Assembly (NCBI RefSeq): GCF_001894805.1
Contig: NZ_BCWX01000001.1
Coordinates: forward strand, 930,001 to 994,000
Reading direction: 5' to 3'
DNA length: 64,000 nucleotides
From: Rhodococcus globerulus NBRC 14531
GTDB taxonomy: Bacteria; Actinomycetota; Actinomycetes; Mycobacteriales; Mycobacteriaceae
The notes under the pieces were generated by a model. That model ran no database searches. It was not told where the DNA came from and saw only the letters and a list, made by a program, of their open reading frames with translations. The stretch's first letter is position 1; each line of letters starts with the position of its first letter. A program made the position numbers and the translations under genes. This document shows, piece after piece, positions 52,321-61,739 of this stretch.

Positions 52321-53138
52321 CCCAGGTACGTTCACTCGAAGGCCGTGTTGCATTCATTACGGGCGCGGCGCGTGGTCAGGGCCGCTCACACGCAATTCGC
52401 TTGGCCAGGGAGGGTGCGTCGATCATTGCGATCGACGTCTGCAGTGCGGTTGCCGAGCACAACACCTACGACGCGGCAACCTCGGAAGATTTCACTGAGA
52501 CCGTCCGCCTGGTCGAAGCCGAGGGCGGCAAGATCCTCGCGCGTGAGGCTGACGTTCGAGACAGTGCCGCGCTCGCCGCTGTGGTGAAGGACGGTGTCGA
52601 GCAGTTCGGTCGACTGGACATCGTGGTGGCCAATGCGGGCGTCTGCAACTGGAATCGATTCTGGGAGATGTCGGACGAGCAGTGGGAAACCCTCATCGAC
52701 ATCAACCTCACCGGTGTGTGGAAAACGCTCAAAGCGGCGGTGCCGTCCATCATCGAGGGTGGCCGCGGTGGTTCGATCGTCGTGATCAGTTCGGTCGCCG
52801 GACTCAAGGCGATGCCCGGTCAGGCGCACTACGGAAGCGCAAAGTTCGGTTTGGTCGGTCTCACTCAGGCGGCGGCAAAGGAACTGGGGGAGTACAGGAT
52901 CCGCGTCAACTCCATCCATCCGTACGGGGTCAATACCCCGATGGGTGTTGATCAGGGCGCTCTCGCCGTGTTCCAGAACTACCCGCAATACCTCCCGAAC
53001 TTCACTCCCATTCTCACGGAGACGGCTTTTGCCGAGCCCGACGAGATCTCCGATACCGTCGTGTGGTTGGCCGGTGACGGTTCACGCACCGTGACGGCAA
53101 GCCACATCGCTCTTGATCAAGGTAACTCCAAGGTCTGA
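52317..53138 (+). CDS. Mycofactocin-dependent SDR oxidoreductase
   Basis: ATG 52317 overlaps the OYE1 stop (ATGA) and gives 273 residues. It is a short-chain dehydrogenase with the TIGR03971-type insertion: GRVAFITGAARGQGRSHAIR near residue 9-28, then IAIDVCSAVAEHNTYDAATS near 39-58 as the extra loop that covers the bound NAD, catalytic Ser in VVISSVAGLKA near 155 and YGSAKFG near 171. Members hold NAD tightly and need mycofactocin to turn over. Its stop overlaps the OYE2 ATG (TGATG), so it is coupled on both sides. Confidence 0.93.
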   Translation: MTQVRSLEGRVAFITGAARGQGRSHAIRLAREGASIIAIDVCSAVAEHNTYDAATSEDFTETVRLVEAEGGKILAREADVRDSAALAAVVKDGVEQFGRLDIVVANAGVCNWNRFWEMSDEQWETLIDINLTGVWKTLKAAVPSIIEGGRGGSIVVISSVAGLKAMPGQAHYGSAKFGLVGLTQAAAKELGEYRIRVNSIHPYGVNTPMGVDQGALAVFQNYPQYLPNFTPILTETAFAEPDEISDTVVWLAGDGSRTVTASHIALDQGNSKV

Positions 53139-55087
53139 TGACGTCATATCCTCGTCTCTTCGAGCCGCTGCGCCTGCGCGATTTCACCCTGCGTAATCGG
53201 GTGGTGTTCTCTGCGCACCTGACCAACTATGCAGAGAACGGGTTGCCGACGGCGCAGCATGCCGCGTATTACGAGGCGAGGGCGCGAGGTGGCGCCGGGT
53301 TGATCATCAGTGAGGAACATTCGACTCATCCGTCGGATCGACCGTACGAGAAGATGATCGCCGGATACAGGCCCGATGTGGTCGAGGGCTATCGCCGGAT
53401 CACCGATGCCGTGCACGCGCACGGGTCGGTGATCCTCGCTCAGATCAATCACAATGGAGGACAGGGCGCCGGAACGTATTCGAGGCTCCCGCTCTGGGCG
53501 CCCAGTGTTATAGCCGATCCACTGTTCCGGGAAGTCCCCAAGGCTGTTGACGACGGCGATATAGCGGAGATCCTCGACGGTTTTTCGCTGGTCGCGCGGA
53601 ACTGTATCTCCGGCGGGTTCGACGGCGTCGAATTGCAGGCGTCGCAGTCGTCGATTGTCCGAGCATTTCTGGCGCGGTCGACAAACCAGCGAACGGATCG
53701 GTACGGCGGTGCTACTGAGAACCGTGCCCAGTTCCTCCTGGAAGTGTTGCGAGTTCTTCGCCGCGCCATCGGCCCTGATCGAATTCTCGGAGTTCGTCTG
53801 AGCGGTTACGAAGGAACCAGCGGTGGTATCGAGTTGCCTGACGCGGTCCTGACTGCGCAGCTGGTGGAAGCCGACGGTCAGGTCGACTACATCAACACCG
53901 CTATCGGCATGGCCACAGAGACTTTGCATTTGATCGAGGCATCGATGGCGGTGCCGAAAGGTTACGCGAACTTCATTCCATCGGCGATCAAGGAAGTGGT
54001 GTCACTTCCCGTGATCGGTGTCGGCCGATTCAAGTCACCGGAACAGGCTGAGCAGGCGTTGGACGAAGGTCTGTGCGATCTAGTGGGGGTAGTGCGCGGC
54101 CAGATCGCAGACCCGGATTTTGTGAACAAGGCACGCGCAGGCCAGCCCTCGCAGGTGCGAACCTGCCTGTCCTGCAACCAGGAATGCGTCGGACGGATGG
54201 GGCTCAACCGTTGGTTGGGTTGCACGGAGAACCCGCGGGCCGGACGAGAGTCCGTTGCTTTACCCCGGCCGCGGTTGCAGGGCCGCAGCGTAGTTGTTGT
54301 CGGCGGCGGGCCGGCTGGTCTGCAGGCAGCGGCTACCGCCGCGCAGCGTGGGCATCGGGTGACGCTGTTCGAGCGCGACGCCGTTCTTGGTGGGCAGATC
54401 CGTACTGCCTGCGTGATGCCTGCTCGCCGGGAACTGGGTGATCTGATCCGAAACCTCGAATCCGAATGCCGCAGAGACGGAGTCGCCATCGAACTCGATA
54501 CTGAAGTGACAGCGGAGAGGCTGATCGAGTTGGCCCCGGATGTGGTGGTGGTGGCGACGGGAGCAAAGCCAGTGCGCCCGGTGTGGGCGGGCGACCTGCG
54601 CAGAGTTGTGGGTGTTCGCGACGTGCTCGACGGGAAGGTGCTGCCGAGCGGTTCCGTATTGGTGTTTGACGAACTGGGATTCCACCAGGGCGCGTCGGTG
54701 GCGGAGTTCCTCGCAGATCGCGGGTGCGCCGTCACGATCGCTACCAACGGGATGGTTGTGGCCCAAGATTTGAGTATCACTTTGGATTTCGAAGGCTGGA
54801 ACCGTCGGGCGCATGAGAAGTCGATAGTTCAGCGTACGGATCTGATGGTGACCGCGGTGCACGGCGAAGGTCCAGTGAGTGTCGAACTGGTGCACCATCC
54901 GACAGGAGTGTCCGAGTCTGTTGCTGCGGACTGGGTGGTGTTTGCGACGCAGCAGGAGCCGGTGGATGAACTGTGGAATGGGCTGCGTGGCAGTTCCTTC
55001 GAGGTCTACCGAATTGGTGATGCTCTGTCGCCGAGGCGTTCGCACAGTGCCGTCATTGAAGGTCACAGGGTTGCAGTGAGCCTCTAA
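53138..55087 (+). CDS. Mycofactocin system FadH/OYE family oxidoreductase 2
   Basis: A 649-residue paralogue of the OYE1 protein. OYE barrel: LRLRDFTLRNRVVFSAHLTN near residues 10-29, QINHNGGQGAGTYSRLPLWA near 102-121, FLARSTNQRTDRYGGATENR near 178-197. Fe-S ligands: CLSCNQECVGRM and LGCTENPRAG near 345-370. FAD/NADPH: VVVVGGGPAGLQAAATAAQR near 386. It is translationally coupled to the SDR gene and closes the first mft operon at the terminator 55100-55145. Two OYE genes around one SDR may be electron entry or exit points for the cofactor. Confidence 0.9.
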   Translation: MTSYPRLFEPLRLRDFTLRNRVVFSAHLTNYAENGLPTAQHAAYYEARARGGAGLIISEEHSTHPSDRPYEKMIAGYRPDVVEGYRRITDAVHAHGSVILAQINHNGGQGAGTYSRLPLWAPSVIADPLFREVPKAVDDGDIAEILDGFSLVARNCISGGFDGVELQASQSSIVRAFLARSTNQRTDRYGGATENRAQFLLEVLRVLRRAIGPDRILGVRLSGYEGTSGGIELPDAVLTAQLVEADGQVDYINTAIGMATETLHLIEASMAVPKGYANFIPSAIKEVVSLPVIGVGRFKSPEQAEQALDEGLCDLVGVVRGQIADPDFVNKARAGQPSQVRTCLSCNQECVGRMGLNRWLGCTENPRAGRESVALPRPRLQGRSVVVVGGGPAGLQAAATAAQRGHRVTLFERDAVLGGQIRTACVMPARRELGDLIRNLESECRRDGVAIELDTEVTAERLIELAPDVVVVATGAKPVRPVWAGDLRRVVGVRDVLDGKVLPSGSVLVFDELGFHQGASVAEFLADRGCAVTIATNGMVVAQDLSITLDFEGWNRRAHEKSIVQRTDLMVTAVHGEGPVSVELVHHPTGVSESVAADWVVFATQQEPVDELWNGLRGSSFEVYRIGDALSPRRSHSAVIEGHRVAVSL

Positions 55088-55099
55088 GCGCACGCAGGC

Positions 55100-55145
55100 G
55101 TGTGCACCGGGGCGTGTTTGATCCCCGGTGCACACGGTGGTTTTT
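55100..55145 (+). terminator. Rho-independent terminator after the OYE2 gene
   Basis: A 13-base perfect stem (GTGTGCACCGGGG with CCCCGGTGCACAC) around a 10-base loop, followed by GGTGGTTTTT. It ends the mftA-to-OYE2 transcript, just before the opposite-strand HNH gene, so mftE needs its own promoter. Confidence 0.85.
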
Positions 55146-56383
55146 CAGGCCGCTGTCGGCGGTGTGTTCCCGGGAACGGGAACTTGATACGGATCCACGG
55201 ACATCGGTGGATAGAACCGGGTCTTTCGATCGTCTCCGATGTCTACACGCCATTCGGTGTGATGCATCATCCGATGGTGGTGACCGCACAGCAAGATCAG
55301 GTTGTCGAGGTCCGTTGGGCCGTCATCGAGCCAGTGAATCAGATGATGGGCATCGCACCAGCCCGGTGGGGTGCCACAACCGGGGAAGGCACATCCGCCG
55401 TCCCGAACCGTCAGGGCCCGCCGCTGCGGGACACTGGCAAGGCGTGCCTTCATGCCGTGATTGAGGGGAACACCGTTGCTATCGAGGAGGATTCGGGTGA
55501 CCTCGCAGTCGCAGGCCAGCATTCGGGCGGTGTCGAGGCTGATGGGGCCGGCCCAGTTGGTGATCGCATACCCGAGTTCCTCGGTGGAGGGCAGCATGTC
55601 TTTGAGGGCCTGAAGATCGGTCATGTCTTTTGCGGTGGCGGTGATCGTCAGGTGCGGTTTCACGCCGCCTTCGACGGGACCGAGACCCGCGGCTTCGTAG
55701 CGGCGCAGCATTTCGCAGAATCCGTCGGCGCGTCGAAGTGCCGGGGTGCGTTCGTCTTTCACACCGTCCTTCTCCGGTGTGGGCGCCGAGAGGGCGGACA
55801 GTAGTGCGATGAGACGGGCACCGTTGACGGCGTCGAGGTCACCTTTCACGCTGACTCGCCCGTACAAACCGCGGGAGGCGTAGAACTCGTTGAGCTCGGA
55901 GTCTTCACCGGCTGGCACTCCGTCGGCACGGTTGCCGTACTGCTTCTGGATCCGCCGTATAGCCGCGCGGACGGAATCGCAGTCGGTGACCTTTTTCGAG
56001 GCGAGGGCCAGGAGGATCTCGCGGGCTTTCTCGACGTCGGCGAGGCTCATGTTCTTGGGCGGGTGCTGGCAGAAGTGGGCAACCTGACGCGCTTTCAACG
56101 CGTCGATGTCACCGTCGTGAAAGGTTTGTCCGACAACAGGTTCGAGCATGAACAACCGCGCCAGGCCCACCAACTGACTGCATTCACCGATCTCGAGATT
56201 GGTGGACAGGTGCAGCCACTGCGCGATAGCGCGGAATCCTTTGCCGCCGAGGGTGTCGCGGGTGAACATTTCCGTGATCATCACAACCATGCGGGACTGC
56301 ATCTCGTGCCGGGCGCGAGCGAGTCCTAGAACCTCGGTCTTGAGGCCCTCGCCGTCGTATTGCCACGCTTCCCGACTGTCCAT
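55145..56383 (-). CDS. DUF222 / HNH endonuclease domain protein
   Basis: A 412-residue protein of the abundant actinobacterial DUF222-HNH family. N-terminal DUF222 helices include VVMITEMFTRDTLGGKGFRA near residue 33 and AIAQWLHLSTNLEIGECSQL near 52. The C-terminal HNH domain is intact: ALTVRDGGCAFPGCGTPPGW near 323-342, CDAHHLIHWLDDGPTDLDNL near 344-363 and ILLCGHHHRMMHH, with paired cysteines and histidines for zinc. These genes are often multi-copy and mobile-looking, with unknown role. It is inverted between the OYE2 gene and mftE, so it interrupts the mft cluster. Confidence 0.88.
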   Translation of the reverse strand: MDSREAWQYDGEGLKTEVLGLARARHEMQSRMVVMITEMFTRDTLGGKGFRAIAQWLHLSTNLEIGECSQLVGLARLFMLEPVVGQTFHDGDIDALKARQVAHFCQHPPKNMSLADVEKAREILLALASKKVTDCDSVRAAIRRIQKQYGNRADGVPAGEDSELNEFYASRGLYGRVSVKGDLDAVNGARLIALLSALSAPTPEKDGVKDERTPALRRADGFCEMLRRYEAAGLGPVEGGVKPHLTITATAKDMTDLQALKDMLPSTEELGYAITNWAGPISLDTARMLACDCEVTRILLDSNGVPLNHGMKARLASVPQRRALTVRDGGCAFPGCGTPPGWCDAHHLIHWLDDGPTDLDNLILLCGHHHRMMHHTEWRVDIGDDRKTRFYPPMSVDPYQVPVPGNTPPTAA

Positions 56384-56503
56384 GGGCCAATTCTAATCGA
56401 ACAGGATTTCGATTCCGAGGGACATATCGGACAGGTTCCCGTCAATATTCTCTCGAGACATGTTGACTTGCAATAATATTCGATACATTGATACAAATCG
56501 GCC

Positions 56504-57241
56504 ATGTGTGCTGCCCATGCGCGAACGGCCGACGAATATGATCTCATCATGACCGAAACCCGTGAACTGTCCGCTATCCCGAGCCCAGGGCTCGAGGGGT
56601 CTGCGCACACCGTCGTGGTTCCGGTCGGTTCTTTCGAGCAGCATGGCCCGCACTTGCCGCTGGACACCGATACCCGAATTGCGAGAGCGGTGTCGAACGA
56701 GCTTCCTGGCGTCGTGGTTGCCCCGGCCCTCGAGTACGGAGCGAGCGGGGAGCACGAGGGTTTTGCCGGGACGATTTCCATCGGCGCCGAGGTCATGGAA
56801 ATGGTGGTTGTCGAGTACGGACGGTCGGCATTCCGGTGGGCGAAGAGGGTGCTGTTTGTCAACGGTCATGGTGGAAACGGTCCGGCGTTGGCAAAGGCTG
56901 TGGCGCTGTTGCGATACGAAGGCCGGGATGCAGCTTGGGTGCCTTGTGCGGTTCCGGGGGCGGACGCCCATGCGGGCAAGACAGAAACCAGCCTCTTACT
57001 GCACCTTTCGCCGGAATGTGTGGATATGAACCTGGCGGAGGTAGGAAATATTTCTCCTATCTCAGACCTGATGCCAGGATTGCGTTCGGGCGGTATGGTC
57101 GCTGTGTCGGATAACGGTGTTCTGGGTGATCCAGTTCAGGCAAGTGCCGTGGACGGCGCGCACATTTTCGACGAGTTGGTGCAACGTGTGACGGATGGAC
57201 TGGCCCGGTGGAGTCCGGGCCCGGATGGGAGGCTTCGGTGA
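56504..57241 (+). CDS. mftE: Mycofactocin peptidase MftE (creatininase family)
   Basis: ATG 56504 gives 245 residues; ATG 56549 would give 230. An AT-rich promoter-like stretch lies just upstream (TTGCAA 56468-56473, GATACA 56490-56495, 16-base spacing), which would place the transcript start at the first ATG and leave it leaderless, or favour the second. The creatininase metal motif is [20 protein letters not shown] near residues 41-60, with [20 protein letters not shown] near 78 and [12 protein letters not shown] near 118. MftE is a metallo-peptidase that releases AHDP from modified MftA. Confidence 0.93.
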   Translation: MCAAHARTADEYDLIMTETRELSAIPSPGLEGSAHTVVVPVGSFEQHGPHLPLDTDTRIARAVSNELPGVVVAPALEYGASGEHEGFAGTISIGAEVMEMVVVEYGRSAFRWAKRVLFVNGHGGNGPALAKAVALLRYEGRDAAWVPCAVPGADAHAGKTETSLLLHLSPECVDMNLAEVGNISPISDLMPGLRSGGMVAVSDNGVLGDPVQASAVDGAHIFDELVQRVTDGLARWSPGPDGRLR

Positions 57242-57311
57242 TGGTTGTTACCGATGGGGGGCGGGCGATCTACCCGAACCGATTCGCGGTGTTTTCCCTG
57301 ACGATCGCCTG

Positions 57312-58709
57312 ATGCGACCCGCACGACTCCCCGACGGCTTCGGCATTCGGTTGGATCCCAAAGTTCGCACGTACTCGGGTGGCCGCGTGCTCATCGGCGG
57401 TTCGCCTACGCGCATGCTCAAACTGGCTCCGACAGCAGCGGCGATGATCGGCGACGGCTTCCTCGAGGTTGTCGACCACCAGAGCGCCGCGGTGGCGCGC
57501 CATTTGCTCGATTCGGGCGTCGCGAATCCTCGGCCCATGTCGACGCCGTCGGCGGCTGACGTCACTGTCGTGATTCCGGTCAAGGACAACGTTGCCGGCA
57601 TCGAGCGGTTGTTGCCGGTGCTCAAGGATCTGGCGGTGATCGTTGTCGACGACGGGTCCGACGTTCCTCTCGATCCGCGGCGGGACTACCCGGGTACGGG
57701 AACTGTCACTGTTGTCCGGCACGAGTACGCGCGTGGTCCCTCGTCGGCCCGTAATACGGGATTGCGTTCGGCACAAACATGTTTCGTGGCGTTCCTCGAC
57801 TCCGACGTCATTCCGCGAGCAGGCTGGCTCGAGCTGATGCTAGGGCACTTCAGTGATCCTGGTGTGGCGCTGGTAGCGCCGCGAATTGTGGCCCTCGATC
57901 CTTACGGGACGTCACTGGCTCGGTATGAAAGTATGCGTTCCTCCCTGGATCTCGGGCGGAAGGAAGCCGCCGTCAAGTCCGGCAGTCCGGTGTCGTACGT
58001 ACCCAGTGCGGCCATGATCGTGCGGCGCGACGTGGCTCTGGACTGCGAGGGATTCGACGAAAACCTCGAGGTGGCCGAGGACGTCGATTTCTGTTGGCGC
58101 CTGCAGTCAGCCGGTTGGAGACTGCGCTACGAACCGGTTGCCAATGTCGCCCATGACCATCGGGTTCAGTTCGGCAAATGGTTCAGCAGACGAGCTTTCT
58201 ACGGAACCGGCGCTGCGCCGTTGGCTGCACGCCATCCGGGTTCGGTGCCGCCCATGGCGATGTCGGTCTCGACGCTGTTCGCGTGTGTTGCGGCAGCAAC
58301 GCTCACCAAGTCGGGGTTGGCCGGAGCGCTCGGCGCTTTGCTGTTCACCGTGTTCCGGTTGCGGAAGATGTTCACTGGTCTGACGCAGCCGACGCGCATC
58401 GCGGCGATTCTCACTGCCCAAGGATTTGTGGGCGGGTTCTGGCAATTGGCGTCGGCGATGTGCCGTCACTATTGGCCGGTGACGCTGTTGGCGGTGATCA
58501 GCTCACGCAAGATCCGGCGATTGGCGATTGCCGCGGCCGTCAGTGAAGGGCTGGTGGACTGGTATCGGCACCGCGAGCCAGGTGGTTTGGGTCCGGTTCG
58601 GTACGTGTTGTTCAAACGGGCCGACGACGTCGCGTACGGATTCGGCCTGTGGCGTGGTGCGATCGAGGCGCGCGACCTGGCGGCATTGAAGCCCCGAATC
58701 ACCAAGTGA
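57312..58709 (+). CDS. mftF: Mycofactocin glycosyltransferase MftF
   Basis: ATG 57312 gives 465 residues and leaves a 70-base gap after mftE; frames from 57225 are open but unlike the family. An N-terminal PqqD-like part ([20 protein letters not shown] near residues 16-36) precedes a GT2 domain: [20 protein letters not shown] near 80, IVVDDGS near 111, [19 protein letters not shown] near 157 and [14 protein letters not shown] near 256. C-terminal hydrophobic segments follow. MftF adds beta-1,4-glucose units to pre-mycofactocin. Its stop overlaps the mftG start (GTGA). Confidence 0.93.
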   Translation: MRPARLPDGFGIRLDPKVRTYSGGRVLIGGSPTRMLKLAPTAAAMIGDGFLEVVDHQSAAVARHLLDSGVANPRPMSTPSAADVTVVIPVKDNVAGIERLLPVLKDLAVIVVDDGSDVPLDPRRDYPGTGTVTVVRHEYARGPSSARNTGLRSAQTCFVAFLDSDVIPRAGWLELMLGHFSDPGVALVAPRIVALDPYGTSLARYESMRSSLDLGRKEAAVKSGSPVSYVPSAAMIVRRDVALDCEGFDENLEVAEDVDFCWRLQSAGWRLRYEPVANVAHDHRVQFGKWFSRRAFYGTGAAPLAARHPGSVPPMAMSVSTLFACVAAATLTKSGLAGALGALLFTVFRLRKMFTGLTQPTRIAAILTAQGFVGGFWQLASAMCRHYWPVTLLAVISSRKIRRLAIAAAVSEGLVDWYRHREPGGLGPVRYVLFKRADDVAYGFGLWRGAIEARDLAALKPRITK

Positions 58710-60193
58710 GCGTTCCGGATCGCGCAGACTTCGTGGTGGTCGGTGGCGGCACCACGGGCTGTGTGGTCGCGGCGAGACTCAGCGAGGACCCGGCCGCGCA
58801 GGTGCTTCTTCTCGAGGCAGGAAGTGGATATCGTTCGACGGTTGATCTTCCGGGTGTCCTCGATGATCCGTATTTGCTCCCGGTGGGACCGGCTAGTGAA
58901 CACACCTGGACGTATCCGGTCGAATTGACGCCAAGTCGACGTGCCACCGTCTCGCGTGGGCGAACTCTCGGTGGGAGCGGCGCGGTAAATGGTGCGTACT
59001 TCGCGAGGGCCACGCGCACAGATTTTGACCTCTGGCCCGATTCCTGGAGTTACGAGAAGGTGCTGCCGTACTTCCGGAAGTCGGAGACCGATCACGATTT
59101 CGGCGGGCCGTATCACGGTGACAATGGTCCAATTCCGGTGCGTCGGCGCCAACTCGACGACATGCATCCATTCAGCAGTCGGTTCCATGACGCGGCACTT
59201 GCAGCGGGTTTCCCCGAGGACGCCGACAAGAATGCGCCGGATTCGAACGGCGTCGGCCCGGTCCCGTTGAATATCTCGGACCATCGTCGTATCAGTACTG
59301 CGGTCGGCTACCTGTTGCCGGCGATGGGGCGTCGTAATCTCACCGTCGATGTCGGTGTCACCGTGCTGCGGATCGTGTTCTCCGGGACGCGGGCGGTGGG
59401 CGTCGATGTCCTCGACGGCACAGCGTTGCGGCGCATCCGCGGGCGCCACATCGTGGTGTGCTCCGGCGCGGTTGCGACGCCGCTCCTGCTCCTCACTTCC
59501 GGCGTCGGATCGGCTGATCAGCTTGTGGCTCATGATGTTCCGGTGGTGGTCGACCTTCCGGGCGTGGGGCAGGGTTTTGTCGATCACCCGGAAGTGCTGC
59601 TGCCTTACCGGTATTCGGTTCCGGAGGCATTGCGGCCGCAGACCCCGGTGCTGGAAATGGCTCTGAACGACGCGGACCTCGAAATACGTCCGTACACAGC
59701 GTCGTTCACAGATTTGGTACCCGGAATTCCGCAGATGGATCATGGGATCGGAGTGGTGCTGATGGCTCCGCGCAGCCGCGGAACCGTCGAGCTCGATCCG
59801 AAGGCGCCCGGTGGATCGCCGCGGATTCGATACAACTATGTCGACTCAGCGCACGATCGTCGAGTCCTCCGGCGGGGAATACAGATCGCGGAGGACCTGC
59901 TCGAAACCATTGCGAAGACCGGGATGATCCGGCGGCCCGAGATCGAATATTCGGACGAGTGGATCGAATCGCGGTTGGGCACGTCGCTGCACATGTCGGG
60001 AAGTTGCGTCATGGGTTCGGAGTTCGATCCGGATGCGGTTGTCAACGATCGATGCAGTGTCCTCGGCGTCGAGGCACTCAGTATTGTCGACACATCGATC
60101 ATGCCGGTGATTCCCACTCGCGGTCCCCATGCAACTGCGGTGATGCTGGCTGAACGAGCAAGTGAACTGGTGCGTGACGCTGCGCGGGCGTGA
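58706..60193 (+). CDS. mftG: Mycofactocinol dehydrogenase MftG (GMC family)
   Basis: GTG 58706 overlaps the mftF stop and gives 495 residues; the frame is open 19 codons further upstream. It is a GMC flavoprotein: [20 protein letters not shown] near residues 6-25 (FAD), [20 protein letters not shown] near 84-103, [20 protein letters not shown] near 255-274, and the C-terminal [10 protein letters not shown] with [20 protein letters not shown] near 455-475. MftG re-oxidises mycofactocinol and passes electrons towards the respiratory chain, which is what lets nicotinoproteins turn over. Confidence 0.92.
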   Translation: MSVPDRADFVVVGGGTTGCVVAARLSEDPAAQVLLLEAGSGYRSTVDLPGVLDDPYLLPVGPASEHTWTYPVELTPSRRATVSRGRTLGGSGAVNGAYFARATRTDFDLWPDSWSYEKVLPYFRKSETDHDFGGPYHGDNGPIPVRRRQLDDMHPFSSRFHDAALAAGFPEDADKNAPDSNGVGPVPLNISDHRRISTAVGYLLPAMGRRNLTVDVGVTVLRIVFSGTRAVGVDVLDGTALRRIRGRHIVVCSGAVATPLLLLTSGVGSADQLVAHDVPVVVDLPGVGQGFVDHPEVLLPYRYSVPEALRPQTPVLEMALNDADLEIRPYTASFTDLVPGIPQMDHGIGVVLMAPRSRGTVELDPKAPGGSPRIRYNYVDSAHDRRVLRRGIQIAEDLLETIAKTGMIRRPEIEYSDEWIESRLGTSLHMSGSCVMGSEFDPDAVVNDRCSVLGVEALSIVDTSIMPVIPTRGPHATAVMLAERASELVRDAARA

Positions 60194-60266
60194 AGAGCAA
60201 CCGACCATCTTCACCATTGTGATGTGATCGGCACTACAGTGGCAGGGGAGCGGAGGAACGCAGAAT

Positions 60267-61574
60267 ATGGCACGTGAACAGGCTGTGTACGGCAACCCGT
60301 GGGTAGCAGTGCGGCCCGGAGATGACGTAGCGGTGCTGGCACGTCGACTGTCGAGTGCCCATCAATCCTTTATCGATGCCCACGACGGGGCTGCAATAGC
60401 GGACGATTCGCGCGTGCGGTCCGTTGTGCTCGAATCCTGGATGCGTAGTCGAAACAAGGGCGTCGATCCTGACGTCGTCGGTGCTCCGGAGATGCTCGAG
60501 GGGCTGGATCTCGAGAGTTATCGCTCGTCCCATCCCATGTCTCTCATCCGGCCGGTGGTTCGAAAACTGCTGGTAGAGGATGCAGCGGATACAGGCCTGC
60601 TGATCGCGATCAGCGACGCACACGGTCGGTTGCTCTGGGTGGAGGGCGACAGTGCCGCCAAGGACCGGGCACTGTCGATGAATTTTGTCGAAGGCGCCGA
60701 CTGGAGTGAAGACCGCGTCGGCACCAATGCTCCGGGGACGGCACTCGCGCTCGATCATTCGGTACAGATTTTCGGTTCGGAGCATTTCAACCGCACCGTG
60801 CACGACTGGAGTTGTTCGGCCGCGCCTGTCCACGACCCCACGACCGGACAGATTCTCGGCGCCATCGACATCACCGGTGGACCTCGGGTTGCCGTCCCGG
60901 AAGTGTTGTCGTTGATTCGTGCGACGGTGGCCGCCGCCGAATCGGAACTGCGGTTCCACCTGCTCAACTCGCCGATCCCGCTCACTGCCTCAGCTCCGAG
61001 GCTGGAGACGTTCGGCGGCGGACGACCGACTCTCGTACGTGGCGGTGAGCGGATTCCGGTCTCACAACGTCACGCCGAGATCCTGCTTCTGCTCGCGGAA
61101 CATCCGGAAGGGCTCAGCGCCGATCACCTTGCGGTTCTCCTCGACGAAGGTGAATTGGACGGTGTCACTGTTCGCGCCGAGATGTCTCGCCTTCGTAAGG
61201 TTTTCGGCGCCGATCGGTTGGCGTCGAGGCCCTATCGCATCATTACCGAGTTCGCCACCGACGTCGACGACGTCCGCAAGGCTCTGGATCGCGGTGACGC
61301 AGCGACGGCCTTGCGCTTGTATTCCGGCCCGGTCCTGAGTGGATCCACCGCTCCGGGCATCGACGCCATCCGGGACGAACTGCGCACTCGGGTTCAGGCC
61401 GCGCTTCTTCGCGGCGGCGACGCCAACCTTCTCGCCAAGTGGACCACGTCGGTCCATGGCCGGGAGGATTCGGTCGTCTGGGAGGCGTATCTGTCGACAC
61501 TCGACCCGAAATCTGCACTGTATTCGCAGGTCAAGGCAAAAATCGACCTGCTGGACCGGCAACTCGGACTCTGA
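60267..61574 (+). CDS. GAF-domain regulator with winged-helix/SARP-like C-terminus
   Basis: A 435-residue protein. The N-terminal half resembles the sensor part of AcoR-type activators (ESWMRSRNKGVDPDVVGAPE near residue 52, GLLIAISDAHGRLLWVEGDS near 111, and a GAF stretch with RVGTNAPGTALALDHSVQIF near 152 and CSAAPVHDPTTGQILGAIDI near 193). No AAA+ domain follows, so it is not a sigma-54 activator. The C-terminal half has a winged helix (RHAEILLLLAEHPEGLSADH, then VTVRAEMSRLRKVFGADR) and a helical stretch like the BTAD region of SARP proteins. It sits directly upstream of thcA and its TTGCA box array. Confidence 0.8.
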   Translation: MAREQAVYGNPWVAVRPGDDVAVLARRLSSAHQSFIDAHDGAAIADDSRVRSVVLESWMRSRNKGVDPDVVGAPEMLEGLDLESYRSSHPMSLIRPVVRKLLVEDAADTGLLIAISDAHGRLLWVEGDSAAKDRALSMNFVEGADWSEDRVGTNAPGTALALDHSVQIFGSEHFNRTVHDWSCSAAPVHDPTTGQILGAIDITGGPRVAVPEVLSLIRATVAAAESELRFHLLNSPIPLTASAPRLETFGGGRPTLVRGGERIPVSQRHAEILLLLAEHPEGLSADHLAVLLDEGELDGVTVRAEMSRLRKVFGADRLASRPYRIITEFATDVDDVRKALDRGDAATALRLYSGPVLSGSTAPGIDAIRDELRTRVQAALLRGGDANLLAKWTTSVHGREDSVVWEAYLSTLDPKSALYSQVKAKIDLLDRQLGL

Positions 61575-61576
61575 GG

Positions 61577-61643
61577 AACGGGCACATTGCACCGACCGAA
61601 CGGGCGCATTGCACCGACGCAACGTAGTTGCAACGTTGCAACT
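61577..61643. promoter_or_regulatory. Array of four TTGCA boxes upstream of thcA
   Basis: Two 20-base near-identical direct repeats (61577-61596 and 61599-61618, one mismatch, 22-base period), each with ATTGCACCGAC, are followed by a perfect 18-base palindrome AGTTGCAACGTTGCAACT (61626-61643) made of two GTTGCAAC units. TTGCA cores start at 61587, 61609, 61628 and 61636. Confidence 0.75.
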
Positions 61644-61739
61644 CCTAGTGTTGTGAATCACACCCCGCCGGGGGGTGGGACTGCAGTCACCGATCTCGGG
61701 ACTGTGCCCAGGAAGATCACGTTTACATAGGAGCTTGCA

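Noticed and set aside
55145-56383. Group I/II intron or homing endonuclease within a gene
   Set aside because: The HNH gene lies between genes, on its own strand, with the DUF222 domain of the stand-alone actinobacterial family. No host gene is interrupted.
60267-61574. Sigma-54-dependent activator (AcoR)
   Set aside because: The sensor half is similar, but there is no AAA+ GAFTGA domain and no -24/-12 promoter is seen before thcA.
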